29,245 bases of DNA from Chara braunii. Its lineage: Eukaryota; Streptophyta; Charophyceae; Charales; Characeae. The DNA is taken from contig BFEA01000032.1 in the NCBI GenBank assembly GCA_003427395.1, forward strand, positions 27,525 through 56,769, read 5' to 3'. Each line of letters opens with the position of its first letter. The first letter of the stretch is position 1. Shown here one piece after another: positions 1 to 9,577 of the stretch. Position numbers and translations under genes: made by a program. The notes beneath the pieces were generated by a model, which was not told the origin of the DNA, searched no databases, and saw nothing but the letters and a program-made list of their open reading frames with translations.

Positions 1-345
1 AACTTTAAGTCCATACCCCATCGACATCATCACCGTCATCAATGTGGATATGCACGTTGCTCACAGGTGAGTGCTACACACACGATGTGAACCTTTTTTG
101 TTTTTTGCTCGCACTTCGAGTTGTGTGAGTGTTTATTTGGATCGGACTGATTATGTTCGGCCGCGATGTTTCCGTTGGAGCGAGTACCATCAGACGGGGG
201 ACAAGCGCGAAGAGAAGGCGACAAATCGACCAAATGCAAAATCAACTTAGAAATCCGGGAAAAAACGAAAAAAAAACGGGAAAAAAAACGGGAAAAGAAG
301 GGGAAAAAAAGAACACTTCGCCTGCAAGAGCGCGTGCACGAGACA

Positions 346-347
<2 letters not shown>

Positions 348-382
<35 letters not shown>
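348..382. repeat. (AG)n microsatellite
   Basis: An almost pure AG dinucleotide run of about 17 units, preceded by a purine-rich stretch with several A-runs at 250-312. Confidence 0.95.
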
Positions 383-383
<1 letters not shown>

Positions 384-486
384 ACAGGCGCATCTCCCCT
401 AATACAATGCACCCTGCTAAGGAATGTGTACAAGCTATATTTCCGATCAGCTGCAGCAAAAACACGGGTGCGTTATGTGCCCCGAA

Positions 487-524
487 ATTGGTGTTGGCGG
501 GGAAGGGAGAGCGGGAGGGGTGGG

Positions 525-576
<52 letters not shown>
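487..576. repeat. GA-linked direct repeat, copy 1
   Basis: A unique lead of about 38 bases beginning ATTGGTGTTGGCGGGGAAGG runs into an (AG)n tract ending at 576. The same lead and tract recur at 651-749 with one visible mismatch in the lead. The two are separated by about 74 bp of unrelated sequence, so the lead was duplicated together with its microsatellite. Confidence 0.9.
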
Positions 577-578
<2 letters not shown>

Positions 579-650
579 CATTTGACATCTCCAAATCTGC
601 CACCCTATCCCAGCCGTTATCGATCTGGCCAACGTCATAAAAACCCCAAA

Positions 651-688
651 ATCGGTGTTGGCGGGGAAGGGAGAGCGGGAGGGGTGGG

Positions 689-749
<61 letters not shown>
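651..749. repeat. GA-linked direct repeat, copy 2
   Basis: Second copy of the lead plus microsatellite seen at 487-576. Its (AG)n tract (about 690-749, roughly 30 units) is longer than that of copy 1 (about 526-576), as expected from slippage after duplication. Confidence 0.9.
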
Positions 750-750
<1 letters not shown>

Positions 751-1399
751 GAACGTTGAAGCAAGGGCGGATAGGCAGCGATCGTAACGACCACGTGCAT
801 TGCATGCTGACATGGCGCTGAAGGTCGTCAGAAATCCGCACGTGGCCATGCAGAGGGACCGTCTTGCTGTCAAATCTACTCGAGTCGCGATGGCATCATT
901 TGACCGCTTGAGGCAGATTGACGCTAGTGCCGTTCGGTGGAGGAGGATAAGGAAGAGAGGGGATGAGGACTATGGAAATCGGACGCCACGACAGTGGCAC
1001 GACAGTGGGAGAAGGGGGGAGCACGAGAGAGGAGAAGGGAGAAGGACAGTTATGAGAGTCACAAGATGAAGAAAAGAAATCGTGTGCCACACTGACACGT
1101 GGCATGGGACTGTGGAAAGACGGAGTAGTAGTATAACAGGTGTCTGAGTCAAATTTTGACATTTGCATGACTGAAAGTGCCACTTTTCTCCATTGCTATC
1201 CTCCTGCTCATTAAAAAAAAAGAAGGGCTTCGTTTTCATCGACGGATGTACAAGATGGCGCCAATTGCCAATTACCAATTGCCACTCCCTTCCTCTGTGA
1301 AGGGACGACGAGCAAGGAGGATCACCACACGAGATGCACGGCATGGCAATGGATGGGAGAGCTGGGTGGAGGATGGAGGATGGAGTGACCGCGAATCAT

Positions 1400-1572
1400 G
1401 CAAAAAAGCACAAGATGGTACACCCATAAACTGTTGATAAACGGACCTATGTTTGAATCCACATGGAATCAAATAAGTAAAAATAACTCTGAATTTACCT
1501 TGGGTCAGTCAGTTCGACGATGATATCTCAAGGTTGTCGCCCTTTGAAAAAAAAAAAAACAAAAAAAAAAAA
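1400..1572 (+). mobile_element. tRNA-derived SINE, copy 1
   Basis: A B-box-like GTTTGAATCC (1451-1460) lies downstream of a weak A-box-like segment near 1404-1418, and the element ends in two A-runs (1547-1572). Positions 1415-1470 match 28995-29050 at 43 of 56 bases without gaps by my hand count. A second block, CTCAAGGTTGTCGCCCTTT (1528-1546), matches the same block in the other copy at 15 of 19. A shared body, tRNA-type promoter boxes and an A-rich tail define a SINE. The A box is more decayed than in the copy at the right end, so this copy is probably old. The 5' boundary is approximate and I could not fix target-site duplications. Confidence 0.75.
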
Positions 1573-1573
1573 C

Positions 1574-1655
1574 GATTGGTTGATTGATTGGTTGATTGAT
1601 TGCTTTGATTGATTGGTTGACTGATTGATCGATTCAATCAATCAATCAATCAATA
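1574..1655. repeat. GATT tract followed by AATC tract
   Basis: Imperfect GATT/GGTT tetranucleotides (1574-1634) are followed directly by a run of AATC units (1636-1653). The two halves are reverse complements, so the segment can fold into a hairpin. It abuts the SINE tail and may have grown from it or from its target site. Confidence 0.8.
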
Positions 1656-1698
1656 GTTCCATCCACGACACCGGGAGCGGGAAGGCAACAAGAGCGGG

Positions 1699-1803
1699 GA
1701 AGCCGGTGGGAGAGGGGGAGCCAGCTGGAGAGGGGGGAGAGGGGGAGCCAGCTGGAGAGGGGGGAGAGGGAGAGCGAGTTCGAGTGTGTGTATGTGTGTG
1801 TGC
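1699..1803. repeat. 27-bp minisatellite and GT tract
   Basis: GAGCCAGCTGGAGAGGGGGG begins at 1718 and again at 1745, a 27-bp period, with a more degenerate copy just before it. A GT-rich tract follows at 1784-1803. Confidence 0.8.
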
Positions 1804-2303
1804 CCGTGCGTTGTCGCACTTTTTCTAGTCGGATCTCTTTTGGCGACCCGAAAGCCAACAGGCTGTCACGCATGGTTTTGTATGTGATTGCAATAAATAA
1901 AATAAATTAATTAAAGCAAATCCCTTCCTGTTGTGTGCGTCCGGCTTCGAGCGAGACCCTTCAATTACGGTCTTCGCCGGTCCCCGGTCTTAGGAATCTT
2001 TTATTTTGATTCGGAACAGCAGAGAATCGTGCAAATAATAATCATAAAATTATGGAGTGCTATGTATGCATCAATTATGTCAATCTGATTTTGAGAACTG
2101 TGACAGAACCTTCCAAGAAAACAATCATCAAGCAAGAATAATACAAGAAGCAAGACCGACTCACTGACTTCGGCAAAGACAAAGTCAAATGAATGAGGGA
2201 AGAATGAGAACTCGTAATAGTCTCAGGGAGTACATATGGAAGAGAGCATGGCCAGCACCAATCAAGAGTCCTCACTCATCCCTCTAACTTCACACTCATC
2301 CTC

Positions 2304-3260
2304 TCATTTTGTTGTCTGTCGTTTGAGCTTCTTGCCATGCCTCCTTACTCTCTGAGTCTGTGGCTTCTGAATATAGAACCACCTGAAGCCCGCTAGTTCC
2401 AAACACTTCCAACCAAGTCCCATGATACGGAAATCAGCCATAGCACAAAATTCCTCCCATAGAGTGGGGAGATATGGCCGAGAGAAAATGCCCCTCCTGA
2501 GATGTGGAAACTCGGAGGGCACAGTCATTGCCTCGTAGTCGATCTCTGCGGGCGATATGTACCTCTTTGCCAGGTCCACCAGTCCACCCCAATAAGAGCC
2601 ATCAGTAAGATAGTAGGGGACAGGAGGTTTGGGATAGTCCGTGAAAAGCTTAGGACCAAAACTATAAACTAGCTTTGTGTTCCCCTGGAGTCTCTCAACT
2701 TTCCACTGCACATCCCCGGCTGCTGCGGCCCACACTGCATCAAAATGAGGGTGTGTCTCGTTCCCCTTTCTTAGGAAGATCCGCAGGTCGTTGACTGTAC
2801 CTTCAGCGAACTCAGTGAGAACGATGAAGATAGACAGGTCTTCACGCTTGAACCCATCAATCCTAACATACTTGTAGGGGAAGCTCTCCCTGGTGGCAAT
2901 CGAATTGAGACTGTCAAGGACAGACTACTCGACCGAAATGGGGTTGAATTCTCTCATGTGTCTGGTAAATTGTTGCTCCCTGTTAGATGAAAAGAGAGAA
3001 TGTGCTTGATTGGCAAAAATCCGCTGCTTGAGTGCCTCTTGAATACAGTTCTGGATGCTGTTTGGATGTTGTTTCTGGATGCTGTTTCCAGATGCTGTCT
3101 CCGGACACTGGGTCTGAATACTACGTCTGAATACCGTCTGAATGGTGTTTTCTGGTTGCTATTTCTAACTGAAAGATTGCTGGTCAGATAACTGTGACTG
3201 CTGATTATAAAACTGATTTGACTGCGGATCAAAAAACTGATTATTACTGATTAATTGCTG
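2304..3260 (-). pseudogene. Decayed ORF: Gln/Asn-rich tract plus unidentified domain
   Basis: One minus-strand frame runs from about 3260 to the stop at 2304, interrupted by three in-frame TAG codons (3165-3167, 3159-3161, 2925-2927). The first third is rich in Gln, Asn and Ser, for example SNNQFFDPQSNQFYNQQSQ. Parts of it come from a degenerate CAGNATTCAG-type DNA repeat. From about 2925 to 2304 it reads like an ordinary folded domain, with hydrophobic alternation, several Trp, a Pro-rich stretch (YPKPPVPYYLTDG) and a basic C-terminus (RRHGKKLKRQ). I do not recognise the domain. No RT, protease or integrase motif is present. Upstream, other frames also give Gln-rich text, so indels have hit the N-terminal part and the true start is lost. 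Its minus-strand orientation, and the module just upstream that resembles element A, suggest a gag-type retroelement origin. A decayed host gene is the alternative. Confidence 0.5.
3041..3145. repeat. Degenerate short repeat behind the Gln-rich tract
   Basis: Repeats around TCTGGATGCTGTTT and TCTGAATACCGTC recur about every 12-18 bases. Read on the minus strand they encode Ser-Ile-Gln type units such as NSIQ and TIQT, so the DNA repeat and the Gln-rich protein tract are one phenomenon. Confidence 0.65.
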
Positions 3261-3657
3261 ACTTGTGAAACTGAATGATGCTGAGACTGCTGGAGAAACA
3301 AGTCACCATACCATGTGTCGTGACAGATACCAAAGACTGATCTCTAGGACTGGATAAGAAGAGTTTGTCTGTGATGATTGTCTTCGCCTACAAGTCTCAA
3401 GCGGTTTCAACTGAGGATAACCAGTTAGACTTCGATTAGAAGTCTACTTGAGTGTTGTCTGGATACTGACTGAGTATCGCCTGAGTATTATCTGAGTATT
3501 TGCCTGAGTATTGTCTGAATATTTGGTTGAAAGTTCACTGATATTTTAAACCACCAAATAGCCGATTCACTAGTACTGAGAGAAAGAACAGCAAAAGACA
3601 CTGAAGGGAGCTTGCTGCTCAGATGCTGGTAGAGCTTCTGGAAGGGTGATTCAGACA
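3261..3657 (-). other. Frameshifted continuation of the Gln-rich region
   Basis: On the minus strand short open stretches in changing frames still read Gln/Asn/Ser-rich, for example FLQQSQHHSVSQVSN near 3285 and SDNTQAILSQYPDNTQ near 3480. I read this as upstream coding sequence broken by indels. No start codon or promoter can be assigned. Confidence 0.4.
3471..3523. repeat. 11-12 bp tandem repeat TGAGTATTNTC
   Basis: TGAGTAT or TGAATAT recurs at 3471, 3482, 3493, 3505 and 3516, a tandem array of five units of 11-12 bp. Confidence 0.85.
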
Positions 3658-3894
3658 CTACTGGGTTCGTTCGAGTTCTGTTCTGGCTTGTTCCATTGTC
3701 TCCAATGAGGAACTGATACTGTGCAGCTTGTTGTCATGCCCGTAAAAGTAAATTACGTACTCAATGTACACCCCGTCTGTCACCATTTGAACTGCGTGCT
3801 CACGTTGAACCACTCTGTATAATTCCATGTCCTGGTACACTTCTTCCTCCCATCCTTCTCTTCTGTCCCTGTTTAGTCTGCTCTTCACTACCAA
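3658..3894 (-). CDS. Small ORF with the recurrent gag-side module
   Basis: About 78 codons; the frame is open for a few more codons upstream (to about 3918) before a TAA. The N-terminal half is charged and helical (RLNRDRREGWEEEVYQDMEL). It is followed by two likely beta strands, MVTDGVYIEYVIYF (residues 37-50), a turn (YGHDNK) and a terminal helix (SLETMEQARTELER). The strand motif and the preceding charged helix align without gaps with the segment encoded at 18240-18087 of element A, with about 10 identities in 53 residues and several conservative changes by hand count. The function is unknown. It may be an exon, or a fragment of the broken frame at 2304-3260, which lies downstream in a different frame. 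The stop TAG follows directly after a Gln codon. Confidence 0.45.
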   Translation of the reverse strand: MVVKSRLNRDRREGWEEEVYQDMELYRVVQREHAVQMVTDGVYIEYVIYFYGHDNKLHSISSSLETMEQARTELERTQ

Positions 3895-6800
3895 TTTTTT
3901 CCCCTTTTCAATTGATTACATTCAAGACAGAGTCGGTCAATAAACTCCGCGCCTAGGGCAGATAGCCACTCTCAGACCTGAAGTGATCCAAATATTCTGC
4001 TTGAGACTACCGGTCAGAGATAGTTGTATCACGCTCTCAACGGCGAGTGCTAGCACGACCTTAGTAAAAAGGGGGGGACCTCTGTAAACCTCTGTGGGTG
4101 TAAAAGGAACCCAACCCTCATAAGGGGTTTTACAACCCCTGAGTCAGTTGGCAAAACTACATTCGTGCTTCGCGCGTTCTGCTGGTCACTCCAGATCACG
4201 CATCGTAACCTTTGAGTTACTGTTTTCTATTTATTGACTACTTACGCCGACCCGGCCGCGCCACTAGATACAGACACTGTCTTACGCGTTGCGCGGGTGG
4301 GCCCTTAGTGATAAAACTCAGTAGGACACCGTAACGCCTACTTGGCTTAGACTCATACTTGACAGATCTAGCTCGTGGGTTGTGTAAAACTCTTAGCACA
4401 CAGGACAAGGTCCGACCTGCAGTTTACCTTAGATGAATTAGTAGGACCTGAGTAAGAATGCGGGTATGCCCAACTTATGGACTGCACAAATGTCTAGATG
4501 CACGGAGCCGAACTCTGCCAACTACTTGGCTAAGTAAAACTGTCAGATTCGAGCAAATAATCAGTGGCGAATAGACAAGTGAGCAGAAGAGACCGAAATC
4601 AGAAGGGGTCTTGAGCCATACTAACCAACAATCCCCTCTCTCTCCAGCTTACCCCTTGAACTTAGCAATCACAAAAGTCGAACTCATTGGCATATCTCTT
4701 AATCGGTCGAAGTGGCGGACTAGGATAATACTTCAATCATTATCCCGCTGATCTGAGCAGATAATACCAGCCAAGTTTCAGTTCATCAGATAAACTCGAC
4801 ACGAATGTTGCAGGGTGCTATCCCCATTTCCACAGACTCTGCACAGAGTGACTTCAACTCCTCTGAAAACTCTAAGCTACTATGCAGGGTAAATGAGAAC
4901 GTCGTTAACTAGCTAACTGTAAACCCGCAGGGTGGAAAATCTTGCACTTGACTGGCTCAGCCTAGAGTGACTCGCACAGGGAGGAAGGTAAATAGCGAAT
5001 GCTCTCTAGCTGTGTTCACCTCTCCCTTGTCTCACACCAGAAGGTTAGGGGAGATAAGGACAGTTGTGCTTCTTAGTCTCCTTCCAGGAGAAACTTTGCC
5101 AACAAATAGACAACCCTTTTCAGGACTCTTTGCTTTCTGCCCGTCGAACTATATGTCGGGGTTTCAGAGAGTGGTTGGGCAGTGTCTGTGTGCCCTTTTC
5201 CAGGCTTGTTGCGCACAGGGTATCCTTTTGAGAGGGGACCAGGTGCTGTGAAACAACACTCTTGTTAAAACGCTTTACTGAGAAGTTAAACTCATAAAAT
5301 CTACTTCTTAATGTTACTACTCAAGCATTAGCAAGAAGAAAACGAGAAGTTTTAATCACTTACTTTGAGAGGAATTTCCATCATTGAATATGCCACGCGA
5401 GCAATACATAACTTTCAGCCTCATTGAACCATTAACAGACCACTTAATACAAAAGCCACGTTCGATTAAAGAACTTGAATGAGGGAGTGCCACAGTGCCT
5501 TCTAGTGATCTAAAACCAATCTAGCTTTCAATCAATAACACGCCCACAAGGCTCTCTCCACAATTAGAGCATCATGAGTTTGACCAGAACCGACTTCCTG
5601 ACACTAAGATTTCCTGATCACCCGTATTAGGCAACTTACAGCAAAGCTAGTCAATCCGGCTAACTAATTATTCACTAGACGGGAAACAAATTAAGGGAAA
5701 GAAATGTCCAGCGTGAGTGCAGGGAAATGGGGTTGAGACAAGCAATCTTCACTTGCTAAGCAACCTTACTTCCAAATTAATGACTATACCAAGGAAGACG
5801 TTCTACAACAGAAGAACATTTACATTACTACTGTTTGTCGCCCGTTACTCGATCGATTCTCGCATACAGACTGGCCAAGGTTCACACGGTAAAACAAGGC
5901 ATGTATCCCCTAACACAGGTGGGTATTTTAGGTAAGTGATATCAACCTCAAGGAAACGCGGTCGAACCGCCAACAACCTTCTCACTTTCAGCTCCACCAC
6001 CCAGGCATGATCGGGCACGAGAGTCAGTCAGTACTCTCCTCAAGAGTTTTTCAACTCAGATTAGATACAATCCGTGCTTGTCATGAGCTACAGGCATCAA
6101 CATCGATGGTCCCTGAGCAACCTCGTTCCTGTCCTACTCATCGTCCGTTCGTTACCCCCTATACTCAAGCGTCTCCCCGCTGATCGCGTTCACCTTCGCC
6201 CTATATAGCTTTGTCCCCTCGAACCTCCTTCTTGTCAACCTCCCATCGCACTCTCCCCTTTTGATCATAAGGCAGTCAGTTCTTCGACAAATTGGCCAGA
6301 GCATATACCGAGTGAGTGGGATTATACGCGCAGAGTTCTTCTCGTCAGCCCGCTCAAGGGGGCTGCGGTGGCGACAGCAAGCAAGTTATACAAGAGAGTC
6401 TTTTCTAATTACAGTGTGAAGGCGGCACGTGAGGATCTCCCACTGGAGGCACGCGGAGAGATCTCCACTTGTCACATCCTCCTTTACCTTCTCATCATTC
6501 ACCATTGCCCCACTCATATCTCCTTTCCCCCACTCCTGCAGTCCGTGAATTCACAGCACTACCCTTTTTTGCTCACAATAGGACGTCAACTCCCGTCGCC
6601 TATGCTCACACGTCTCTCATGCGCTTATTCTCGCCGCAGCTCAATCTTTGCTCGTTTGTAAACAGTCTCGCCCCCTCTGTTTTCCTATCCTCAGCCCCTC
6701 AGTACTCGTCTGCCCAGCGACGTGTTGACTTGCCCTTAACGAGGGGCTGTGCCACGCAGTTCTCTCTCTCTCCCTCAGCAGTCGTCCACTTATAACTGTC

Positions 6801-7150
6801 TCGCGCCCGCGCTGACGCGTGTCACGCATCCTCAGTTCTGTGGGCCCAGAATGGCCCTGAGTCACCCTTACCTCACACACACCTCTTCCCCTAGTCCCCA
6901 GCCACAGCACGAAGACTCGCTATGACTCAGTGGGCAAAAAAAAAAACGTCGTGAGTGAGCGAGGAGATTGTGGTTGACACCAGCTGTATCTAGCAGGATC
7001 ACGCGTCCCGCTCGTCCGCGCAGTCTCTCCCTTCCGTTGACCTCCTCTCTCTTCCCACGGACTGCCACGTGTAGCCCGCGTGCCGCCTCCGATCACTCAC
7101 ACACCCTTTTTTATTTCTCCTGCTTTTTTTGTCCTACGTCCTCTGGGACT
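3895..7150. other. Intervening sequence without a supportable gene
   Basis: About 3.3 kb with no coding pattern I can defend. Short plus-strand ORFs at 4967-5251 and 6368-6795 have no recognisable domain and look like chance frames. Local features are a GC-rich patch with a small hairpin at about 4109-4137 (TGTAAAA with TTTTACA) and an imperfect repeat of CTACTTGGCT near 4339 and 4521. From about 6460 to 7150 the plus strand is pyrimidine-rich. It could be a long intron, retroelement leader, or unrelated insertion between the modules at 3658-3894 and 7520-7681. Confidence 0.4.
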
Positions 7151-7681
7151 CTACTGCTGTGAGCTGGCCTCGGGCCCGCCTTCCACAGGCCGTGCCAGCG
7201 GGTGGTTCTTGCGGACCTGGCCTGGCCTGTTCCAGGACTGAAGGTCCGTCTCCCGGTCTCCTGCCTCGCTCATCTCGCTCTCCCCACCCGAGTCCCTGTC
7301 CAAATGGGCCTGTTCTTTGTCTGCTGTGTCCATCGAGGTCTCGGTCTCATGATACGAGACCGTTACCTGCATTTTCGCTGTCACCCCGTCCCTCCTGCAG
7401 CGCCTCTCAACACGATCTTTGGCCTCCGTGATCGCGTCCTGCAGTTTCGAGTTAGTCCGTATCTCCACTTCCTTAGCCCCTTCCACGTTGATCTTCAACC
7501 TCAGTTCGTCCCCTCCATCGTAGTTAAGCATTACTGTAATCCAAGGCCCTTCCCCATACATGGGTTTCCACCGAGCCTGCTGGTACCAGTATCCCGGCCT
7601 ATAGACGTGCAGGGCCATAGGCAGGCCTTTCTCAGCAGACCTTGCACAGCACAAGTCTGCCCACTCAGAATGGTAAGTCAC
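7151..7681 (-). CDS. ORF with a related strand-turn-helix module and acidic tail
   Basis: About 176 codons, no recognised family. Residues 41-54 (MYGEGPWITVMLNY) then DGGDE and a helix rich in Lys/Glu/Arg (about residues 78-95) repeat the layout of the ORF at 3658-3894: MVTDGVYIEYVIYF, then a Gly-Asp turn, then a charged helix. Identities are few (the two Gly, Ile, Met), so the relationship rests on pattern. Residues 110-150 are acidic and polar with many Glu/Asp/Ser, and the end (NRPGQVRKNHPLARP) is basic and probably disordered. Stop codons stand right upstream of the open frame and no convincing initiator Met is present. This may be an exon or a decayed fragment of a larger minus-strand gene or gag. 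Confidence 0.35.
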   Translation of the reverse strand: MTYHSEWADLCCARSAEKGLPMALHVYRPGYWYQQARWKPMYGEGPWITVMLNYDGGDELRLKINVEGAKEVEIRTNSKLQDAITEAKDRVERRCRRDGVTAKMQVTVSYHETETSMDTADKEQAHLDRDSGGESEMSEAGDRETDLQSWNRPGQVRKNHPLARPVEGGPEASSQQ

Positions 7682-8387
7682 TACTAGAACACACTAGACT
7701 TCCCACAAGACCCACAGAATGTTGTAGAAGCGTTTAGCAGGGAACAGCGTCCCGGCTTCTCAGAGTAGGGAGGGCACACCTCATGCACACCGTGCAACTC
7801 CATTCCCCTCTTTTTTTTATAGCCCAAGATCCCTGTTCTCTAATCGCGAGATAACTTTCAGAGTTCTAGGCTCTAACAATCTACAAGTTCATAATTAATA
7901 GAATAATTCAAAATAAATTAAAATAAACAGAAGAATGGCGTGAAGCAAAACACCAACAGTCACAGTGCCTATCCCAACTTTCGACCACTAGCCGTTCACT
8001 TTAATCGGGAAGTGACCACAGGCTCGACACTGTGGCCCCATAACAAGATACTTCCAGCGCATTTTCTCCTTCAAAAGGCACCCTCAGACTATCTCTGATG
8101 GGTACCCGTGTCCGATGGCAAGGAGGGGGCTTATGACCCTCCACGGGGGGTTATAGGCTCCCTACCAACGCGGCCGCGGGTCGCCCCTCTTTTGAGGTCC
8201 TACAGCGCGGCACTCAGTCGAACAAGCTCGGCGCAAGTGATATACGAGGGGTCGTCCCACTTAGGCCCCAAAACATAGCTCAAGCCCGGATTTCCAACCG
8301 TTGGCTTTCTTACGAAATGACAGGCAGAAAAGTAAACCAAATCTGACAGTCGAGCGAAAAGAAAAACTAATTATTAATATCAATAAT

Positions 8388-8418
<31 letters not shown>

Positions 8419-9577
8419 GCATAAAAGAAAGGACGGGGTTTCAAAATTCCTCCGCGCGGCTTCGCCGTGGCGTTAACCTAAAGCCCGACTTTCGACCTTT
8501 TCTTTTTCTCTTTTTTTTTTTCATACTTTTTCCTTTTCCAGAAGCCTCTGTACCTATACCCTCAATCTCAGCTACTGGAGTCCAGCACGCGGGTGAAATG
8601 TCCGCACGGGTTCCTATCACGTCTCTGCACCTGGTCCAGGTCACAACCATCAGGACCAAAAGGTCCTTTCAACTCCATGCAGACCGGGCCATCCGACAAC
8701 GACCGCAGCTGGGAAATTAGATCGCCGGCCAATCCCGAATTAAAGCAGGAGCTTAAGCCCTCGTATAGACTCGACAATTAGTTTTTCTTTTCTTTGTTCT
8801 TTTCCATATTTCCTTCCCTTTTATTTGACAACAATATCTATCGCGCTCACCTAACCCATAACCTGGTTAGGGCGTGATCGCCGCGCAGTACAAATGATAG
8901 CGCCGATCCTTTCAACTTCGCGTCCCAGGGCGGGCCCGGCGGCTACCGCGGCCACAGGCCGGTAGTGCTCTGCTGTACAGCAGGGCGCCGAGCTTGCGTG
9001 GACCAATGGAAAGCCCTGTGGCGCACCCTTTTGCTGAGGGCAGGCTCCAACAAGATTGGTCCGTATTAGGGTACCATTCGGTATACCAAGAACATTGCAC
9101 AGGCTCGGAGACAACCCGATGAGTAGCGAGCACCCAAACAAGGAACAGGCACTGGGTAGAAGCCTGGCACACGGAGGAGGGCCGGGACACCGTGCCCTCC
9201 GACATAATACCAAACCCCCACCCAGCGTCCCCGCTGGGTCTAAACGCGTTCGCAAGCAGTATAAAGAACAGCGAGAGTTGACTGTATACTCATTCATTCC
9301 GCTGTTATTGGGAGAGCAGTTCGCACTGTAGCTCTGCGCTAACTGGCTTTCTACGCCCTGAAGCGCACACATCTTCCCCTCCACCGCTCACAGCCCTTCT
9401 CGCATAGTCCTCGCAGTCGTTTCTTTCTCTTTTTCCTTTAATAGTCCGATGTTTTCTGTCCTTGGACTTACTCTATCGTAGCGTACCTTCTCTCTTTGTT
9501 TTTCTTTTCACCCTCGCAATATTCTCTTAATCCTTGTCTCTTTAATTGCGCGCCTTTACCTTAACTTTTCTTGCACC
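7682..9577. other. Non-coding stretch with hairpin and TAA microsatellite
   Basis: No gene is supported. 8125-8142 and 8145-8162 are imperfect inverted repeats (14 of 18 paired, more with G-U) flanking two bases. 8392-8417 is an AAT/ATA trinucleotide tract. 8890-9240 is GC-rich with overlapping open frames on both strands but no domain. 9370-9560 is T/C-rich and could be the leader of the following plus-strand ORF. Confidence 0.4.

Larger units (their letters stand above)
1..2303. other. Non-coding repeat-rich left flank
   Basis: I find no supportable gene here. Open frames in 129-870 are products of GA/CT dinucleotide runs (Arg-Glu or Ser-Leu repeats on the two strands). The stretch holds three GA microsatellites, a duplicated GA-linked segment, one SINE copy, a GATT/AATC tract, a 27-bp minisatellite and a GT tract, listed separately. 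1860-2300 is AT-rich and featureless to my eye. Confidence 0.6.

Noticed and set aside
129-873. Overlapping long ORFs on both strands rich in Arg-Glu or Ser-Leu
   Set aside because: They only translate GA/CT microsatellites; no non-repetitive coding sequence or domain.
3548-3560. TATTTGGTGG as a primer site, also near 10183-10195
   Set aside because: Ten-base match only, no LTR edge beside either copy; likely chance.
6368-6795. Plus-strand ORFs of 97-108 codons, Ser/Leu/Pro-rich
   Set aside because: Pyrimidine-rich DNA gives Ser-Leu-Pro text in any frame; no start context or domain.
8851-9384. 177-codon minus-strand ORF rich in Cys, Pro and Ala
   Set aside because: GC-rich stretch with open frames on both strands; no domain or conserved cysteine spacing.
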